Positions 1 to 15,173 of a stretch of 64,000 nt of DNA are shown here, piece by piece. Where the stretch lies: contig NC_088775.1 of NCBI RefSeq assembly GCF_954871325.1, forward strand, positions 3,395,473 to 3,459,472. The letters run 5' to 3'. This stretch comes from Gordionus sp. m RMFG-2023 (lineage: Eukaryota; Nematomorpha; Gordioida; Chordodea; Parachordodidae). How positions within the stretch are numbered: position 1 is the first letter of the stretch; every line of letters begins with the position of its first letter. A program made the translations under genes and the position numbers. The notes beneath the pieces are model-generated. The model searched no databases and had not been told where the DNA came from. It worked only from the letters and a program-made list of their open reading frames with translations.

Positions 1-724
1 GTTAGATGTTAATATAATATGACAGAATAGGTAATTTAAGTTAAGCTATAGTATTTATATTTAGTTTAACATCAAAATGTAATTCCTATTTTTAATTCAC
101 TGTAAGTTTATTTAAATATAAAACACATTAATAAATAAATAAAAGTATAAAAATAATTTAATGCAATGTTAATTAACTTATTTAAACGATTTATAGTAAG
201 ATTTTTATTATTTAAAAATACAGATTTAGAAAAATATTCATTACAAATGCCATTCTTTAATCATATTTTTTTATTTTGCATATATGATAATGGTAAATGC
301 TAACTAACATATTATAATAATAAATAATTTATAATATTAGAATTCTGAATTTAAAAAAACAATGATGATAAATAAAAAATTATTATATCATTAAAATATT
401 TTTGACTATTTTATTTATTGTCATTTAAATTCTATGATCCAAGTTTTTATAATGAGATAAAAAATTTAATTTAGCCAAGAATAATTATGTCTGATTTTAA
501 GATATCTTATCTAATTAACAGATAAATTGTCTAATATCTTATAAATTAAGTATTTAAAGAAAAAACAACAAACCTGGTATTATTTGATATATAATGTTGA
601 TAATATAAAAATATTTAATTTGATATATAATGTTGATAATATGGAAATATTTAATTTGAAAAGAAATCACCAATTTAAAAAATGCCCCCAAGGAAGATTA
701 AAATTTTAAATTTAGGTTAATAAT
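1..724. other. No gene seen
   Basis: AT-rich. A short direct repeat (tttgatatataatgttgata at about 581 and 619) is the only structure noticed. Confidence 0.6.
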
Positions 725-899
725 TTAAAATTAATTATTTTTAAAACCGTTTTGAACCGGTTTAAACCGGTTAAAAATATTTATAACGGTTCGGTTCGCT
801 CTTTTAATATTTTCTTCATAACGGTTCGGTTAAGGTTACGGTTCAGAAAATCATAACGGTTCATTCCGGTTTTGCGGTTCGGTTCGGTTCGAACCCCTG
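725..899. repeat. hAT-like end fragment of cggttcgg words
   Basis: aaccggtttaaaccggttaa to cggttcggttcgaacccctg. The same word style and a CCCTG edge recur at 27500-27586, 34330-34408, 36150-36236 and 61090-61232. Confidence 0.5.
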
Positions 900-1449
900 G
901 TTTAATTAACGATTTCGAAAGATTAAAAAAAATAAAAAACCATAGAATTAAATAAAAAACAAAGATTTTTATTAATTAAATTATTAAATAAAAATACCTT
1001 ATAATTATGTCGCATAATTTTTCTAATTTTTGTTTACAACCCCATATTTAAAATTATAATCTCTAAACTCATCATATTTTTTTTAACGATTAGTGAAACA
1101 AGAGGGGTAAAATTTACATACGACAAATACAGTACAAAAAATGCCAGATTGAAGTGGACAAATATAGGTGTATTTTGTGATTTTTTATTTTTTATAAAAA
1201 AAAAATTTTTTTAAATATAATAAATTAACTGGACAAAAAACTAAGAAAGTACATGAATAAATTATTTAATTATTGTCTTTTTATTTAAAAAATTTTTTGA
1301 TGGTCATAGAATTTTTTTTTTTAAATGATAAAAAAATCAATAAGATATTGGACTTCAACAAATTTATCTAATTTTAAGAACCGATAATCGATACCCAATC
1401 AATCAATAAATCAATTTTTTTTTAAAAAAAAACATTTAAATTTGGGAAT

Positions 1450-1566
1450 ATGAAGACACCATTTTATTTTATATTTATCCTATACTTTGTTGTTGTCCTT
1501 ACAACAAGTTGGACGAGTTCTAAATATTCAGATGAAAGCTCTAATAAAGATGAAACTTATTTCGGA
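1450..1566 (+). CDS. Astacin gene exon 1: signal peptide
   Basis: ATG at 1450 begins a Lys-Thr start followed by about 17 hydrophobic residues ending VVVLTTSW, a good secretory signal. Frame runs to GGA followed by a GTAAAC donor, phase 0, which matches exon 2. The open frame beyond the donor runs into a GC-rich repeat and is intronic. Confidence 0.65.
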
Positions 1567-4500
1567 GTAAACACTTTCATATTTTATTTATTTCAAAGAC
1601 CTGCAGAGGTACCATTTGCAAAGCCCGACCCGGATTTTATCTTTTTAGTCGGCCCGGATATTTTTATTAAAAAAAATTTCAGACCCGGCCCGGGTATTTT
1701 TTAAAAATATCAAAATACCGGTTTTATGATTTATTTATTTGTTTTTTTTAACCTTAGATAGACATAAAGAAAGGGAAGGGGGAGACGAATAAAAATAGAG
1801 AATTTAAAAAAAGAGAAGAAATTAAGAAAGATGGAATCTTTTATCAGTCTTTATGGCTTCGAAATCGATGGTTCTTTTATGGATCTTATAAAAATTTTCA
1901 AAAAAGTGTCAGCTGACATGCAGATTGAATTTAAAAAATTACGGCCGATAGTGACCTATAGCTAGATCCCAGCACGCGGCACGGGTCCTACCCGATCTCG
2001 AATTCCAGAGATTTAGGACAAAATGTTTCAAGACTTTTACCGGGTCACATTTTTTTTTTTTAAATTTAAATTGTTTTTTAAAATTATATCGCCATTATTT
2101 ACAAAAAAAAATATTTATATTTTTAAATTATATAACCATTATTTACAAAAAAAAAAATCTTAAATTACATTTTCAGCACTGTATAACCGCTATAAACCCG
2201 TTTTAATTTTATGAACATTAGTAGAAGAAAACGTCCTTAAAAAAAGTATACTATAAATCTCTATATCATATTTAAAAATTAAACAAATAAAAAAAATTTA
2301 AGTTTGCTTAAACGGCTCAAATTTTCTAAAACTACAAACCACCCATATTTTGGGCAGAAAAAACATAATATTACGAACCTTTTGCCCGTAGATGGCAGAA
2401 TGGTTTGGAACCATCTATTAACGAAATCTAGCGGCTCTCCGTAATATTTAAAATCAGCTGACCCTTGCATTCCTTGTTAGCGCGAAATCGCGGCGGCCAA
2501 AAATTATACTACCCACCGATTCGCGCTAACCGTATATGAGGGGTCAAAAAAAAACAATATTCCGTAGATAATAGCTCTCGTTTGAGGTTGATCAAAACGT
2601 AACTGTTGTGTTTTGAATACATTTAGTGCTTGTAGTCCAAATATATAAGAGGTCTGCAACGGGCCGGTTCCTAGCCAAAAAGCTCGTTCACTCGTTGTTT
2701 TTCCGCCCACCCGTCCATTTATCTATAAATTTGGTTTAGCCCGCTGGCCGGTCTATGGTTTAAAAATTGTTTTAATGGCTGGTTTGGCTTTTTATTTATT
2801 CATTTCAAATGTATTTATTTTTATTAAAACTAAACCTTATATAATAATATGCAATGTTATAAAATGAAAACGATTATTTTTTAATAAATTGAAGTCCGTT
2901 CTGCTCATTTCGCTTGAAAAATATCGAAAATTTACACGCCGCTCGCCTGATGTTGAAAAATGTTTTAAAAATCCGACCATGTCCATTCAAGGTATCGGCG
3001 GGCATGGGCGTGGGCGAGCGAAAAACCCGCCCAATGAATGCAGACCTCTATAACAGGGTGTCTGAAATTAGTCGAACGAAGAATATATTGTTTAGGTAGC
3101 TGTGTTTATTAGATTTTTTTTATATTTTCTACTCACACGAGGTAAGTTAGTAGAAAAGAATATGGCAAAAAGATCTATGCAAGAGGGTAATTACGAAAAA
3201 GTTGTATATTTTAGTTCCGTAGGATTAAGTGTCATCCTGTCGGGTCTAATTGACATCTAAAATAGATTAGAGCTAAAATCAAAGTTTAAAAAAAAAGAAC
3301 AGCATTAGAAATAGAATTAAAAGATTATATTTAAACACGTTATATAACTGCCCTTGTTGTTAAACGCAACTTAAACAACACGTGTAAAAGGATACTATCA
3401 AAAGTATCGCGCCACCGATAATTTGTAAAAAAAAAATTTTTAAGTGGCTTTCGTTACTTTTGCCCCCACTTCGTACAAAAATAGCTTAGGGAATTAAAAC
3501 ATTTAAAAAATAAAAATATATATTAAATAGTGTATATTTTAAAATCTTAATGCATATAATTAAAACAAGCATTCGAGTTTGAGATATCTCTTTCATTACG
3601 TAGTAAGCATCCATTTTATATAATTAATTCATCCGGATAGGGAGATGACGTGGTTCTACGTCATTGGCACGAACAGAGAGAGGAGGGGTGACCTAGAGAG
3701 TTCTGACACATCTCGTGACAACCAAATTATCAGCTGTCCTAACCCATCTTATTTTTTATAAATTTTTCAACTAGATAAATAAATTTATTGGTATCGTATA
3801 AATACCTTCTTCAAATTTTCAAATACCTATCTTATATATATTTATATATTATATAAGGAACCCGAGAACAAATACGTAGATATCAAAAAATACCCCCCAC
3901 CAAATATTCTATTGGGTAGAACTGTACACGAATGGTACCAACTTAGGAAGATATGGGTGAAGAGATTGAAGAATGTTCTCAAGATGAACGGATTGAAAAT
4001 GGATATCAAGCAGGTTTAATTTCTTCAAATTTTTTATCATAATTTTTGCGAAATATTTGAAAAAAACGTAAAGATCGAAGCACAGTGGGACGGAAAATTC
4101 GACGACATAATTCCCGTGTTAAGACAAAGAAGATTTTTCGATCCCGAATACGTATCTAGTCGATCCAAAAGAAATGTCATACCCGGGGATGAATACAAGT
4201 GGGAATTACCTATCAAATACGATTTCCACGAAGATCTAAGTACGCGTAATTATCCGGGGATGAAGTGGGAATTACCTATCAAATACGATTTCCACGAAGA
4301 TCTAAGTACGCGTAATTATTTTCGGTATTTAAAACCCCAAGCCGAAATTCTAACTCATAGGGGGGGGGCAGAGGACAATATCTGGGTAAAAATTAAAAAA
4401 TTTTCTTAGGAACTGAAACTAGAACCCAAAGAAAACTTTAGAAATCTGGGTTACCCCTCATTCATAATCGGCGCCATTTTGCGCTAACCACGAATGGGGC

Positions 4501-7500
4501 TCTACAAAATATGCCGTAAACTCAGATCGATTACAATTATTTGGTTTAATTAAACAGGCCGGCCCGGATATTTTTTGGCTCGGTCCGGTGTTTATTTAAA
4601 AATATTATAATACGGGTTGGGTCGGGCCAGGTCTCTGAAATATATTATATAATATTATATCGTATTACTTTAAAATATGGAAATTATTTCGAATTAAAAT
4701 AATATGTCAATTTAAGCAGACGATAAAAAAAAATTTATTATGTAAAAACTAGTGATGTTAAAAGTTACTTTTGAAACATAACTAGTTACAGTTACTAGTT
4801 ACACTGGCAAAAACATAACTAGTTACAGTTACTAGTTACTAGTTACATTTTTACAAAAGTAACTAGTTATTAGTTTCAGTTATTTTCAAAAGTAACTAGT
4901 TACTTACTTTATACATCCTTTATATGCGCATTATTTATTTATTGAATGCATTTATTTAATATAAAAAAAATTAGGATAAACAAAGTATAATCAGTTATTT
5001 AAAATAATATACAATTTATTTATAAAAAAAAATATCGCAAAATTGAATATTTACATCGAATATAAAAATATATATTTGCATTGAAAAAAAAACATTTATT
5101 TTTCATAAAAATTAGAATCTAATAAATGTTTATTTGCTTTTAACAACAAATTAATTTCAAAGTTATTATGTAGGAGACGTGCTCGTTTATCTCCAAAAAT
5201 GAGCTTACCTAGACTGAATAAGCGCTCTACGGGAGCACTTTATGTTAGAACAACATTATATTTAATATTGAGTAATTTTAACTTCGGAAAATCGTTATAT
5301 AAAGAAAAAGTGTTGTTATTAGATTTGATAAAGTTTTCTATAAGTTCATTATCCAGAATATTTTGGCGCTTTAGGTCAAAAAATCCAACTACATCAAGTG
5401 ATGTTGGTTTTGAGCATGATTCATTCGTCTGGGATTCACTTTGAGGTATTAAGGTATTTATTAAATTTAAAATTTCCTCCTTTTTTGCTTTGTTCCTTTC
5501 TTGCCTAATCCAAGGCCAGTCAGTTTTAAATAAAGGGTGAAGAATTGCAGCAATGATGTTGTCATTATCATAAAGATTATTAAACCTATAACATGATATT
5601 ATTAATATATAAATAATTATTTGATTTTAGTTACCTTTTTTCAATACTAGCTTATATAGTATCCTTTAGAGGTTGACAATATTTTAATCCCTGCACATCT
5701 GCCATACATATAAGTATTTGTGTTATTCTTGGGAACAATCAGACATTTTCACAATATTTTAAATTAATTTATCACAACATATTAAAAATAAAATTAATTA
5801 TTTGAATATATCTTTAAAAGTAACTAGTTACTTTTGGCAGTTACATTTCAAAATTTTTAACTAGTTACAGTTACTAGTTACGATTTTAAAAATATAACTA
5901 GTTACAGTTATTTTTTAGCCAAAATGTAACTTACAATTAACATCACTAGTAAAAACGCACAAAATATATAAATCTTAATTTTTCGAAATAATTATTTTTG
6001 CAACGATCGCATGCTCTACATTTATTGCTCACCAAAAAAAAAATTGAAGGTGACCATAATAGCTCACGAGATAGGTCACTCTGTCGGTTTTTTCCACGAA
6101 CAGTCTAGACCAGGCAGGGATGCCTACTTACTAATCAACATGAGCGCCATTAACGTTCTAGCGGCTTCTAGCTTCCACGTCGACGAAGGTGTAGATTACG
6201 GATCTCCATATGATCACGGCTCCATTATGCACTACGGACCCAATGTTAGTATTTTTCATTTCTTCAATAGTTTGGTAATTTATTTATATACTATAATACA
6301 ATTATTGATGGCTGATTGCACTTCAAAATCCCAATGATTATATTAGACCTATTGCTTCGCCGCTTAGTTGCCAAGATGATATCTTCTCGAATAAAGCACG
6401 AAGCTTCAAGTCTCTTAAGCCCTTTTTAACTTGGTGTTGGAACTGGTGGCTGTAATGCTGTTATACATTTAACTAGTATACATTTAGAAAATTAGCCTAC
6501 CAATGAGTCTTTAGTCAAAATTGACTTCTCCAATACCTATAATAACACTTACTCGGAATTCCTTTCTGAGTTCCTTTTGTACTCTTTTCCCCGGTTACAC
6601 AAAATTTTTTCATGCTTGTTATCATCTGCCTACAACCCCGCAATTTAATATTTATATAATTCCTTCCATTGAGGGCATTCAACAGGAAGATCCTCTTGGT
6701 TCTTTATTTTTCTGTGTAGGCATCTACGACATCGTTAAATCCATTAACTCGACGTGTTCATTATCCTTGCATGCCTTGTATATTGATGATGGACTGCCTA
6801 ATGACATAACCCCACACTTGTTCAGGTTGCAGTTCTGCTTCTGTGGGTAATGTAAGACATAACCTCCATTGCCACTCTTGTAAAGGTCGAATCGTTAGAC
6901 ATTATCTTTGCAATTAAATTATCTTTAGAGCTTTGAGATCAGCATATTTTAATAAAATTAATTTGGCCGTTAAATATTTCATTTTGTATTTATGATTTTT
7001 TTTTCCTGTTTTTATTTAAATCGCATAATATAAATTTGCAAGATATAAAATTTTTCGAAAATTATTTTTTTTAATGAATGTAAGAAAATTAAATATATAT
7101 ATATATATGTTCTATTAATAATAACTTTATTTTTATTTTAATATATATATAAAATACAAAATAAGATATTTATTATATTATATATAAAATACAAAACAAG
7201 ATATTTATATAAAATACAAAATTATTGAAACCACTTTTTATTATAAATCATCATTGAAAAATATATAATTTAGTAAACAATTACGAAAAAAAAAAATCAT
7301 AATAGCAAAAGGACAATATTGAGGCATAAGCGAAAGCAGCAGAAATTATTCAAAAACCTCCTTCATCTAACCATCAGGAGAGATCGAATTAATAAAACAA
7401 ACATAATTAGCCTTAAGAATGGTTGTTGCGATCCTCTGCCTTGAGTAAAAAAACTTCGCGAGGCTCCCCAGAATTTTTTCTGATTAGGCGGCCAACGTCT

Positions 7501-10500
7501 TTAAAAAAGTTTTTTGCCAAATCACCATATGTAGTTAAGGTGGAGCAAATGATGGGTACGAATATGTAATTTGAGGAATCAGCGCTGTATTTGCTGATCT
7601 TAAAATTTTGAGCTCTGTTCAAAGTGTCCTGTCAAGAAAGCGAGATTTGACATTGGAAAATCAAAACCTAAATATAAAAAGAAATATATACTAAAATTAT
7701 AGTTGAATCCTTTATTAAATAATAATAAATATAATTAAATACAAAGTAAAAAACATAATCAAAATAAAAGAAAAATTAAAATTAATATAAAAAAAGAAAA
7801 TTAAAAAGTAAATTAAAAGTTAAAAATATTAATTTAATCATCCTTTTCGCATCATAATTTCTCCATTATATATCCTTTTTCTTTAATCAACATTTGCGTA
7901 GTCTCAATTTGTTACCGAGATTTAATTCTTTTTTCTTGAGTAGATTTGAATATCTTTCGGCTTCGTAATTTTGTTTAAAAATAATCTGCCTGTCTGGCGT
8001 TTTTCTTAATCTAGTAAATTTGCATGTTACCACAATTACAACACGTCCTTGTTAAAATTAGAGGGGGAGTTAGTGTCCAGACAAGAGAAATCCCATATTA
8101 AAAACTTTCCTTGAGACCATGGAATACGTGTGACCCCATCAGAAACGCCTACTTATCGGTAAATAAGCCAGAAGGCTCCATTGAGGTAGAAAACCAGCTG
8201 ACCTAAGTGCAAGTTAATAAAAATTGTATATAATAAAATAAAGTAAAGTAACAAAAATATTTCCGCAAGATGGTTCATTTTAAAAAAAAATTTAAATTGT
8301 ATATTTTTTTTTTATATATATAACAAAAAAAAATAGCGGCTTAATTTAAAACTGAATACGAATATTAATGCAAGTGGGGTGGTCTTGCACTGAGAATTGG
8401 TCGAGAACAGTCTCGGAATCTGTAGTTGATAACGGTCTTGAGAAAACAGAATCGATGATAATAGTATTTATTTAAAGAACAGGTTCATTTTCGTATCTAA
8501 TATGTATCAAAATTAAGCATAATTTAATACAATTAAATGTCCAATTTACATATCACCTTCTACAATTATTGCCTTAAACAGTAAACATTTAAATGTATAC
8601 ATGTATGTATATTAACGCTTTAGACAAAAAAATAAATGAAGAAATATATTATAATATGACATTAACGCCTTTTATAAACATTAAACTTTAAATTGAAATA
8701 GAACAACCACCTCCAAATCTAATTTAAATGTTTCAAAATAGGAAGGTTCCACCAAATCACGATGGATTCAATAATCTCAAGAAATGACGTCATACATATT
8801 TTTGAATTTAATTAGTTTTTTATTATACATTTAGGTCAGATTTATTTTTTGTACCCATTTTCTAATCTCTCATATTTTTTTTCTTCTTCTTCATTAAATT
8901 AAAGGCCTTTTTGCAAAAGGGATTTGTCGGCCCCGTCATTAGAACTACGGATTCTCTTATGCAGACCACGATAGGAAGCGGAACGGAACTGTCATTTTAC
9001 GATTCAAGATCTGCCAACAGATTTTATTGTTCAGGTTTTTCCCAGCTGGCGGTCCCGATGGAAAACCCGTTTTAAAATAGCTTTAACGGGTAATTTCGGA
9101 GCCGACAGAGCCTAATCTATAATTCGGAAGGGGGTATGCATGCCATAATATTAATTATTTTTTGACACCCTTTTGGCGGTACATTAGGTAATAGGAAATG
9201 GTGAATATATATTTATATAAAATGAATAAATCAAGGGAAGGCAGATAATTAATTTTTTTTTAAAGGTAAAGGATAAGGTCCCAGGTTGAATCATATCATC
9301 ATCAGGAGAAACAGAAGTAGCTAAATAATATATCAACATATATATTTAAAAAAAAAAAGTATACAATTCTCAGAATATGACAAATCTTTAGATACTCTAA
9401 CCTCACAGGTCACGTGTTAAAATTACGTACCTCGTTTTAGCCATAATAAAAAATATTTCTAAACTTAGACACCTTTTCCAAAAAAAACTTGATTTAAATT
9501 TGAATGGTAAAATTCACAGATATCCTCAATATCATCTCCTTAACGAATATCCTTTCCGCCATTCTCTTCGGTGAATAACGGGACGAACCAATATCAAAAC
9601 CGTTATAAAAAAGTTAAACCGGTTTCAACCGAAAAAAAAATTAAATAATTCTTGACATTCTTTTCCTTTGTGTTGTCCTTTTACCAAAGTTGTTAAAAGA
9701 TACTTTTTAAATGGATCTAGATACAGATACATCGTCTAAAATAATATCTAGATACCGATATTTTAATCAAAAATCTATCTAGATACCGATATTTTAATCA
9801 AAAATCTATCTAGATACAGATACCACATTTTTATATCTAGATACAGGATCTAGATACTTGTATCTAGATCCTTTAACAACTCTGCATTTTACCGTTATCT
9901 GCGTCGTTATTTATAATTTAATTATTAAATGATCAAAATTACTCGTTTAATATCCATAAGAAATCTGCATTATTTTCGCTATAGCTTCGTATAAGTATTA
10001 CAGAGCATTCCTACTTTCTCTATTATTTTAATATTTGCAAAATCAAAATATCTAAATAACCAATTCGTAGCTTATTTTGGTTGCTTGATTTATTTTATTA
10101 ATTTAAGCATATAATATCATCTACCTACCTATGAGTAGTTCGATACAAATATAGTAACTTTTTAAAAAGGAACATAATAAAGCAGTCAGTCTGTAAAGCG
10201 CGATCATACTTTTTAAATGGATCTAGATCCAGATACAGATACAGTGTCTAAAAAAATTATCCAGATACAGATAACAGATACATTTTAAAAAATTTATCTA
10301 GATACAGATACATTTTTAATACTCTTATATAAGCTTTGCATAAACCTAAATTAGGATTCTATTGTGAAAATGTATGAAATGAAGCTAAAAACTTTATCGA
10401 CTAGATATCACATTTATCAAAATACAAATTAAAATATATATATATATAAAGGAACGCTAGAAATAAATAAAATATTGTTTTGCACTTCTATTTATGAAAG

Positions 10501-11283
10501 ATAAGTGCAGAGGTGCTCCGGATTTGTATTGTCAGAATATGGGCTACTTGGATCCCAACAACTGCTCCGTATGCAAATGTCCCAATATTTTATCCGGAAG
10601 ATTATGAGACGAAGTCCAACCTAGCGAAGGTTCCACGTTATATAAATATACATACTAAATTTACGGTTTTCATTTTCTGACCCATCCCCAATATTCAAGT
10701 TCTTTTGTAATGACAACCAGAATTGGCAAAGAAAAAGTAATCTTTGTTTATTCCTGGAGGAAGGGAGAATTTCTTTTCAATCATATTTTTGCCTAAATAT
10801 TTTTCAAAATCTTTCGTAATTGTACGAATAAAAATTTGTTTCAAAATTAAAATTGTATTCAAATGGTGTTGTTAAACCGCCCAATTTGGATTAATTTTTA
10901 AAACCGACCCGATCAAGATTTTAGCCAAAATAATATAACGCAGGCAGTGACGTAGGCATGGATGGAAGGTTTAGGGGTTAAACCCCCCCCCCTTATTCAT
11001 AAAATATTTTATAAATTTACTAAATTTGATCTTATTTTTTTTAAAAAATAAATTTTAAATTATCTCGCATCTAGTTTGTCATATTTCTAATGATTTTTTT
11101 AGATAATTTAAAATCGATATTTTAATAATTCAAGCCGTAAGACACGTTTGTAATTTTTATTTCTCTTATAACTGGTTTTAATTGGCGGGAATAACGTATG
11201 ATTGCCACTACTATAATTTTTCTTCTTAGCATGATGCCAATCATATTAAACGGCTAACTCAATATTTTATTAAGAAAATAAAT

Positions 11284-11346
<63 letters not shown>

Positions 11347-14300
11347 AAAGAAAGAAAGAAAGTGCAAGCCTTAAGATTTTACTCATAGGTGGCTTACAGG
11401 TTTGGACTCTATTAACGAAATCTCGAGGCTTAGACAATATTTTTCTGGCTACAATATTGAGTTTAGCCGTTTTTGAAAATCGGTTAAATTTTGTAGAAAT
11501 ATTTTCTTTCATCTTTAAACTATCCACCAAACGGGTTTGAAGCGGTAAAGTAGAATGAAATACGTACTAAAATTATTGGCATAAATTTCCCCAGATAGCA
11601 CTTCTAGATGGTTCGGCTAACTTTAGGCATAAGACGCGATATCGTATAGTTCATAACTAGACGTTACTTTTTAATTGGCTGGAAAATTGATTAAAGATAA
11701 TTAAGTATTAACGCAAACCAGATCGTTAGAACTTCTATTATTATCCGTTCTGGCATGATGCCAACAGAATAAAGCAACTAAATTATACTAATAAAGCCAC
11801 AAAACTTAATGGTTTAGCATAAGTTCCATAATTAGTCCTTCACAAAAAGCGTGGCTGACTTTTACGCAGTGTGTTATTAACTCAGTTTCTTTTTGGTGGT
11901 TTTCATATTTGAGTGAGGAAATTGAAAGCACTAGTCATCAGGCATCAGCGTATGCAGGGATATATAGCTTTTCTAAATTTTTTTCCATTTTAAGCGCAAC
12001 GTTTATTTTGTCAATTTTCTTCTTCTTACACTGCCTACCAAACTAGTGATATGTTAAATCACCCAGCTTTGACTGAATCCAATATGGCGTGGTCAAGATT
12101 ACCCCTTAAAAAAAAATTGACATAAACGTCTAAGTTTAGCCTCAACTTATAGATAGGGACTATATTTTTTTAGAATAAAAATTTTGCTATACCAAACGGA
12201 TAGCAAATTAATATACAATTATGATCTAAACATTGAGAAAATTTTACTGAATAAATGCTTTCAGTGTCAACTTTCTATTCCTTAAGGTTGGCCAGAAATC
12301 CTTGTTATTAATAATAATTCTTCCTTTATTCTGATTGGTTATACATACTGGTCAAGGGCGGACACTAATAATGCGCAAAAAATTGCCATATTTTGGAAAT
12401 TAGGGGAATCGTTCAGCCAACTTTAATAGACCAATCAATAATATATAATAATTTTTTATAGTAAAGGACAGGCTGAACTCGGGTAAAAGGGGGTTTGGGG
12501 GCGAAGCTCCCATAAAAATTTTTTTAAACCTCACCCTTCAGATTGGAAAATTCTGGCTAAGCCACTGGAAGTGTGCTCCTAACTTTAGGACCTCGAATTC
12601 CAAAATCTAGAGGCTTATACAATATTTATTATGGCTAAAATCTTAGTCGGTAGGACTCTCACAAGTAGTGAAAATAACAGCTGTAATGAGATTTACAGTA
12701 ATTATTGGTTTTTTTTCTAGATTAATCTCACTTAAATTTTTATTTTATTCGAGCTTCTGTACCTTCTAGTTCGATATGACAATTTAATAAAGTTTTCGCG
12801 GGGAGAGTTGTTGCCTTATATCATAACTATGTGACTATGAATCTTAATTGGTTTGCTAGATTTAGGGTATTATAGTAGGTTTTTTGTTGATAGAGATCTT
12901 TAGTTACAACAAGTGTAACTAGTACCAACTCTGCCATAGCGCAAACGGAAATTATGCCAGGCTCTTAAAGGAAGGGGTAAGATTACTAACGTTCAGAATA
13001 CTTCATTATCCTATTTCGTTTATTAAAACTGACTTTCTTCGAACTTCTCCCCACCTCACACAGTTAATAAAGTATGATTAATGTTATATGTTTTAGCGGG
13101 TAATGTGTTATTATTTATTTTTTTTTCAACTTTAAATCATTAATTGAGCCCGTTTTTAAAAAAAAATAAATAAATATTAAATTTGATTTTGCCATAAATT
13201 TATTTCGGCATGTTTAGAATACCTATCTTTGACCCTCTGAATTGTGGCCTAGTCAATCTTTTAGCCCTAAAAAATTGAAATTAAGCCTCTAAGTTCAATC
13301 TCAAATTGAAGATTGATTGGAATATTTTTTTGGTTTAAAAACATTTCTATACCGTTTTATAGTTGACTAAAGTTTAGGTCGTTTACCTATCTTATCGAAT
13401 TTTTAGACAGATTTATCGTTAAACCTCGAGTCATTCATAATTTATAATAAAAGCTCTGAGCAAAAAAAAAACCAAATATTAAATAATATTAAGTTAACTA
13501 GTTCACGGCAAAAATTTTCAGAAATTCATTAGAGTTAGGTACCGTATTCTAAACCAGCTGGGATACAGGTAAGATCAGATTTTTAAAAATTTTACATAAT
13601 ATATTTATTCCAAAAAAAAAAAATTAATTTAAAAAAAAAAGGTGATTGCCCTGACAATGTCGGGGATGTCGTATTGACTCCATCGTCACCTACTGCGATT
13701 ATCAATTCTTTCAATTATCCCAATAATTATTCTTTGAGTAGCCGATGCAATTGGAGAATAAAAGTTACAAAACAGATTATTATTGATAAGAATGTTATAG
13801 CTAGATTATTCTAGGGGAGGGGGGGGGGGAGTCGAAATTTCTTAGTTATGGTAATAATTAAAATTAATATGAGAGTATTTAATTAAAGTTTAAGGGTAAG
13901 GGGTTATAACGGTAAGATCTAATTTTTTTTTCTTCTTCTTCATCCTTTTAAAAATATGGGGGAGTTTTAGGCCAATATTGAGATGGGACACTCAAAATCC
14001 TTTTCGATGATCCGCTTCTAAGAACATTGATAAAAAAAGAAGCATTCATCGTTCACCATTGTTATTTTTATTTTTTGAAAATACTCAAACCGGATGTTTG
14101 TTCAAAATTACACCCTAAAATTCCCGCCAAAATAATTTGGTTAAAAAAAATGGCAAATTTTTTGGGATTTTGAGACATAAAAAAATTCTTTTTAAAAAGT
14201 GTTATGAATATTCAAAGATTTTTTTGTGCTCAAGGAAATATGGACGATTTTTAAACCTCTGATTTGTTCTAAAATAAATATACAGGCTGTAGACCCGAAC

Positions 14301-15140
14301 AACACATCTTCGACCCCAAAACTCATCTTTCAATTCTACCAAACGCCGATATTCGATATGGTCATATCTAACAAATCGGGTTCTTGCCGACATTTCCTCG
14401 AGGTGAAATATGCCATCGATGTTGCCGGTACCGGGCCAAGGTTTAACCATCTATCCATTTAAATAAAAATATAAATTACATTTTTTTTCTCTTTTTTTTC
14501 TAAAATTTAGGTTTTGCGGAAATACCTCCTATCCCAACATGATAATATCGCACACGGATACGCTCCTCCTCGGATTTCGGTCGTATTCCCAACACACCAA
14601 TTATACCGCATTGGGCTTTAAGGCTATCATTACATATTGTAAAAAAAAAATTTGTTTTATAACTAATTTTTTTAGAATTTACTTTATAAATACCGGAAAT
14701 AGAAATCGAAACAGGGGCAATTATGGGAACCGGAAACGGAACAGCTTTTAAAATTTATTATAACTAGTTCTGACACGAGTTTTTAATCCGCGAGTCACAA
14801 TTTAGGAAGCGTCTTTTATAGAAAACCGTAACTCACCTTTCAAAATTTTAGAAAGGTGAACCGGAAATTGACTAACATGTTTACCCCCCCCCCCCCGGAG
14901 ATTTTATTGGCTTCAATTTCTCCTTTTCCCCTATGTTAGAAGGACCCTGATTTCTTGCTATCAGCTTCTTCTTTTTTTACGATTACAAAAATAGAATAAT
15001 AAACTCATTCATTCGTTTCTAATTCAAATACCCTAAATTAATCTATCTCATATGCCTTTTTAGTTTTAAATATTAATTGGTTCCATCAGCAGTTTTAGAT
15101 AGGGAGGGGAAATAATTTTAAAAAAAATTATAGATAGAAA

Positions 15141-15173
<33 letters not shown>

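Noticed and set aside
11270-11530. Minus-strand frame with a Phe/Leu-rich end
   Set aside because: GAAA microsatellite plus MITE remnant.
14202-14450. Minus-strand frame opposite the CUB exon
   Set aside because: Shadow of a real exon on the plus strand.
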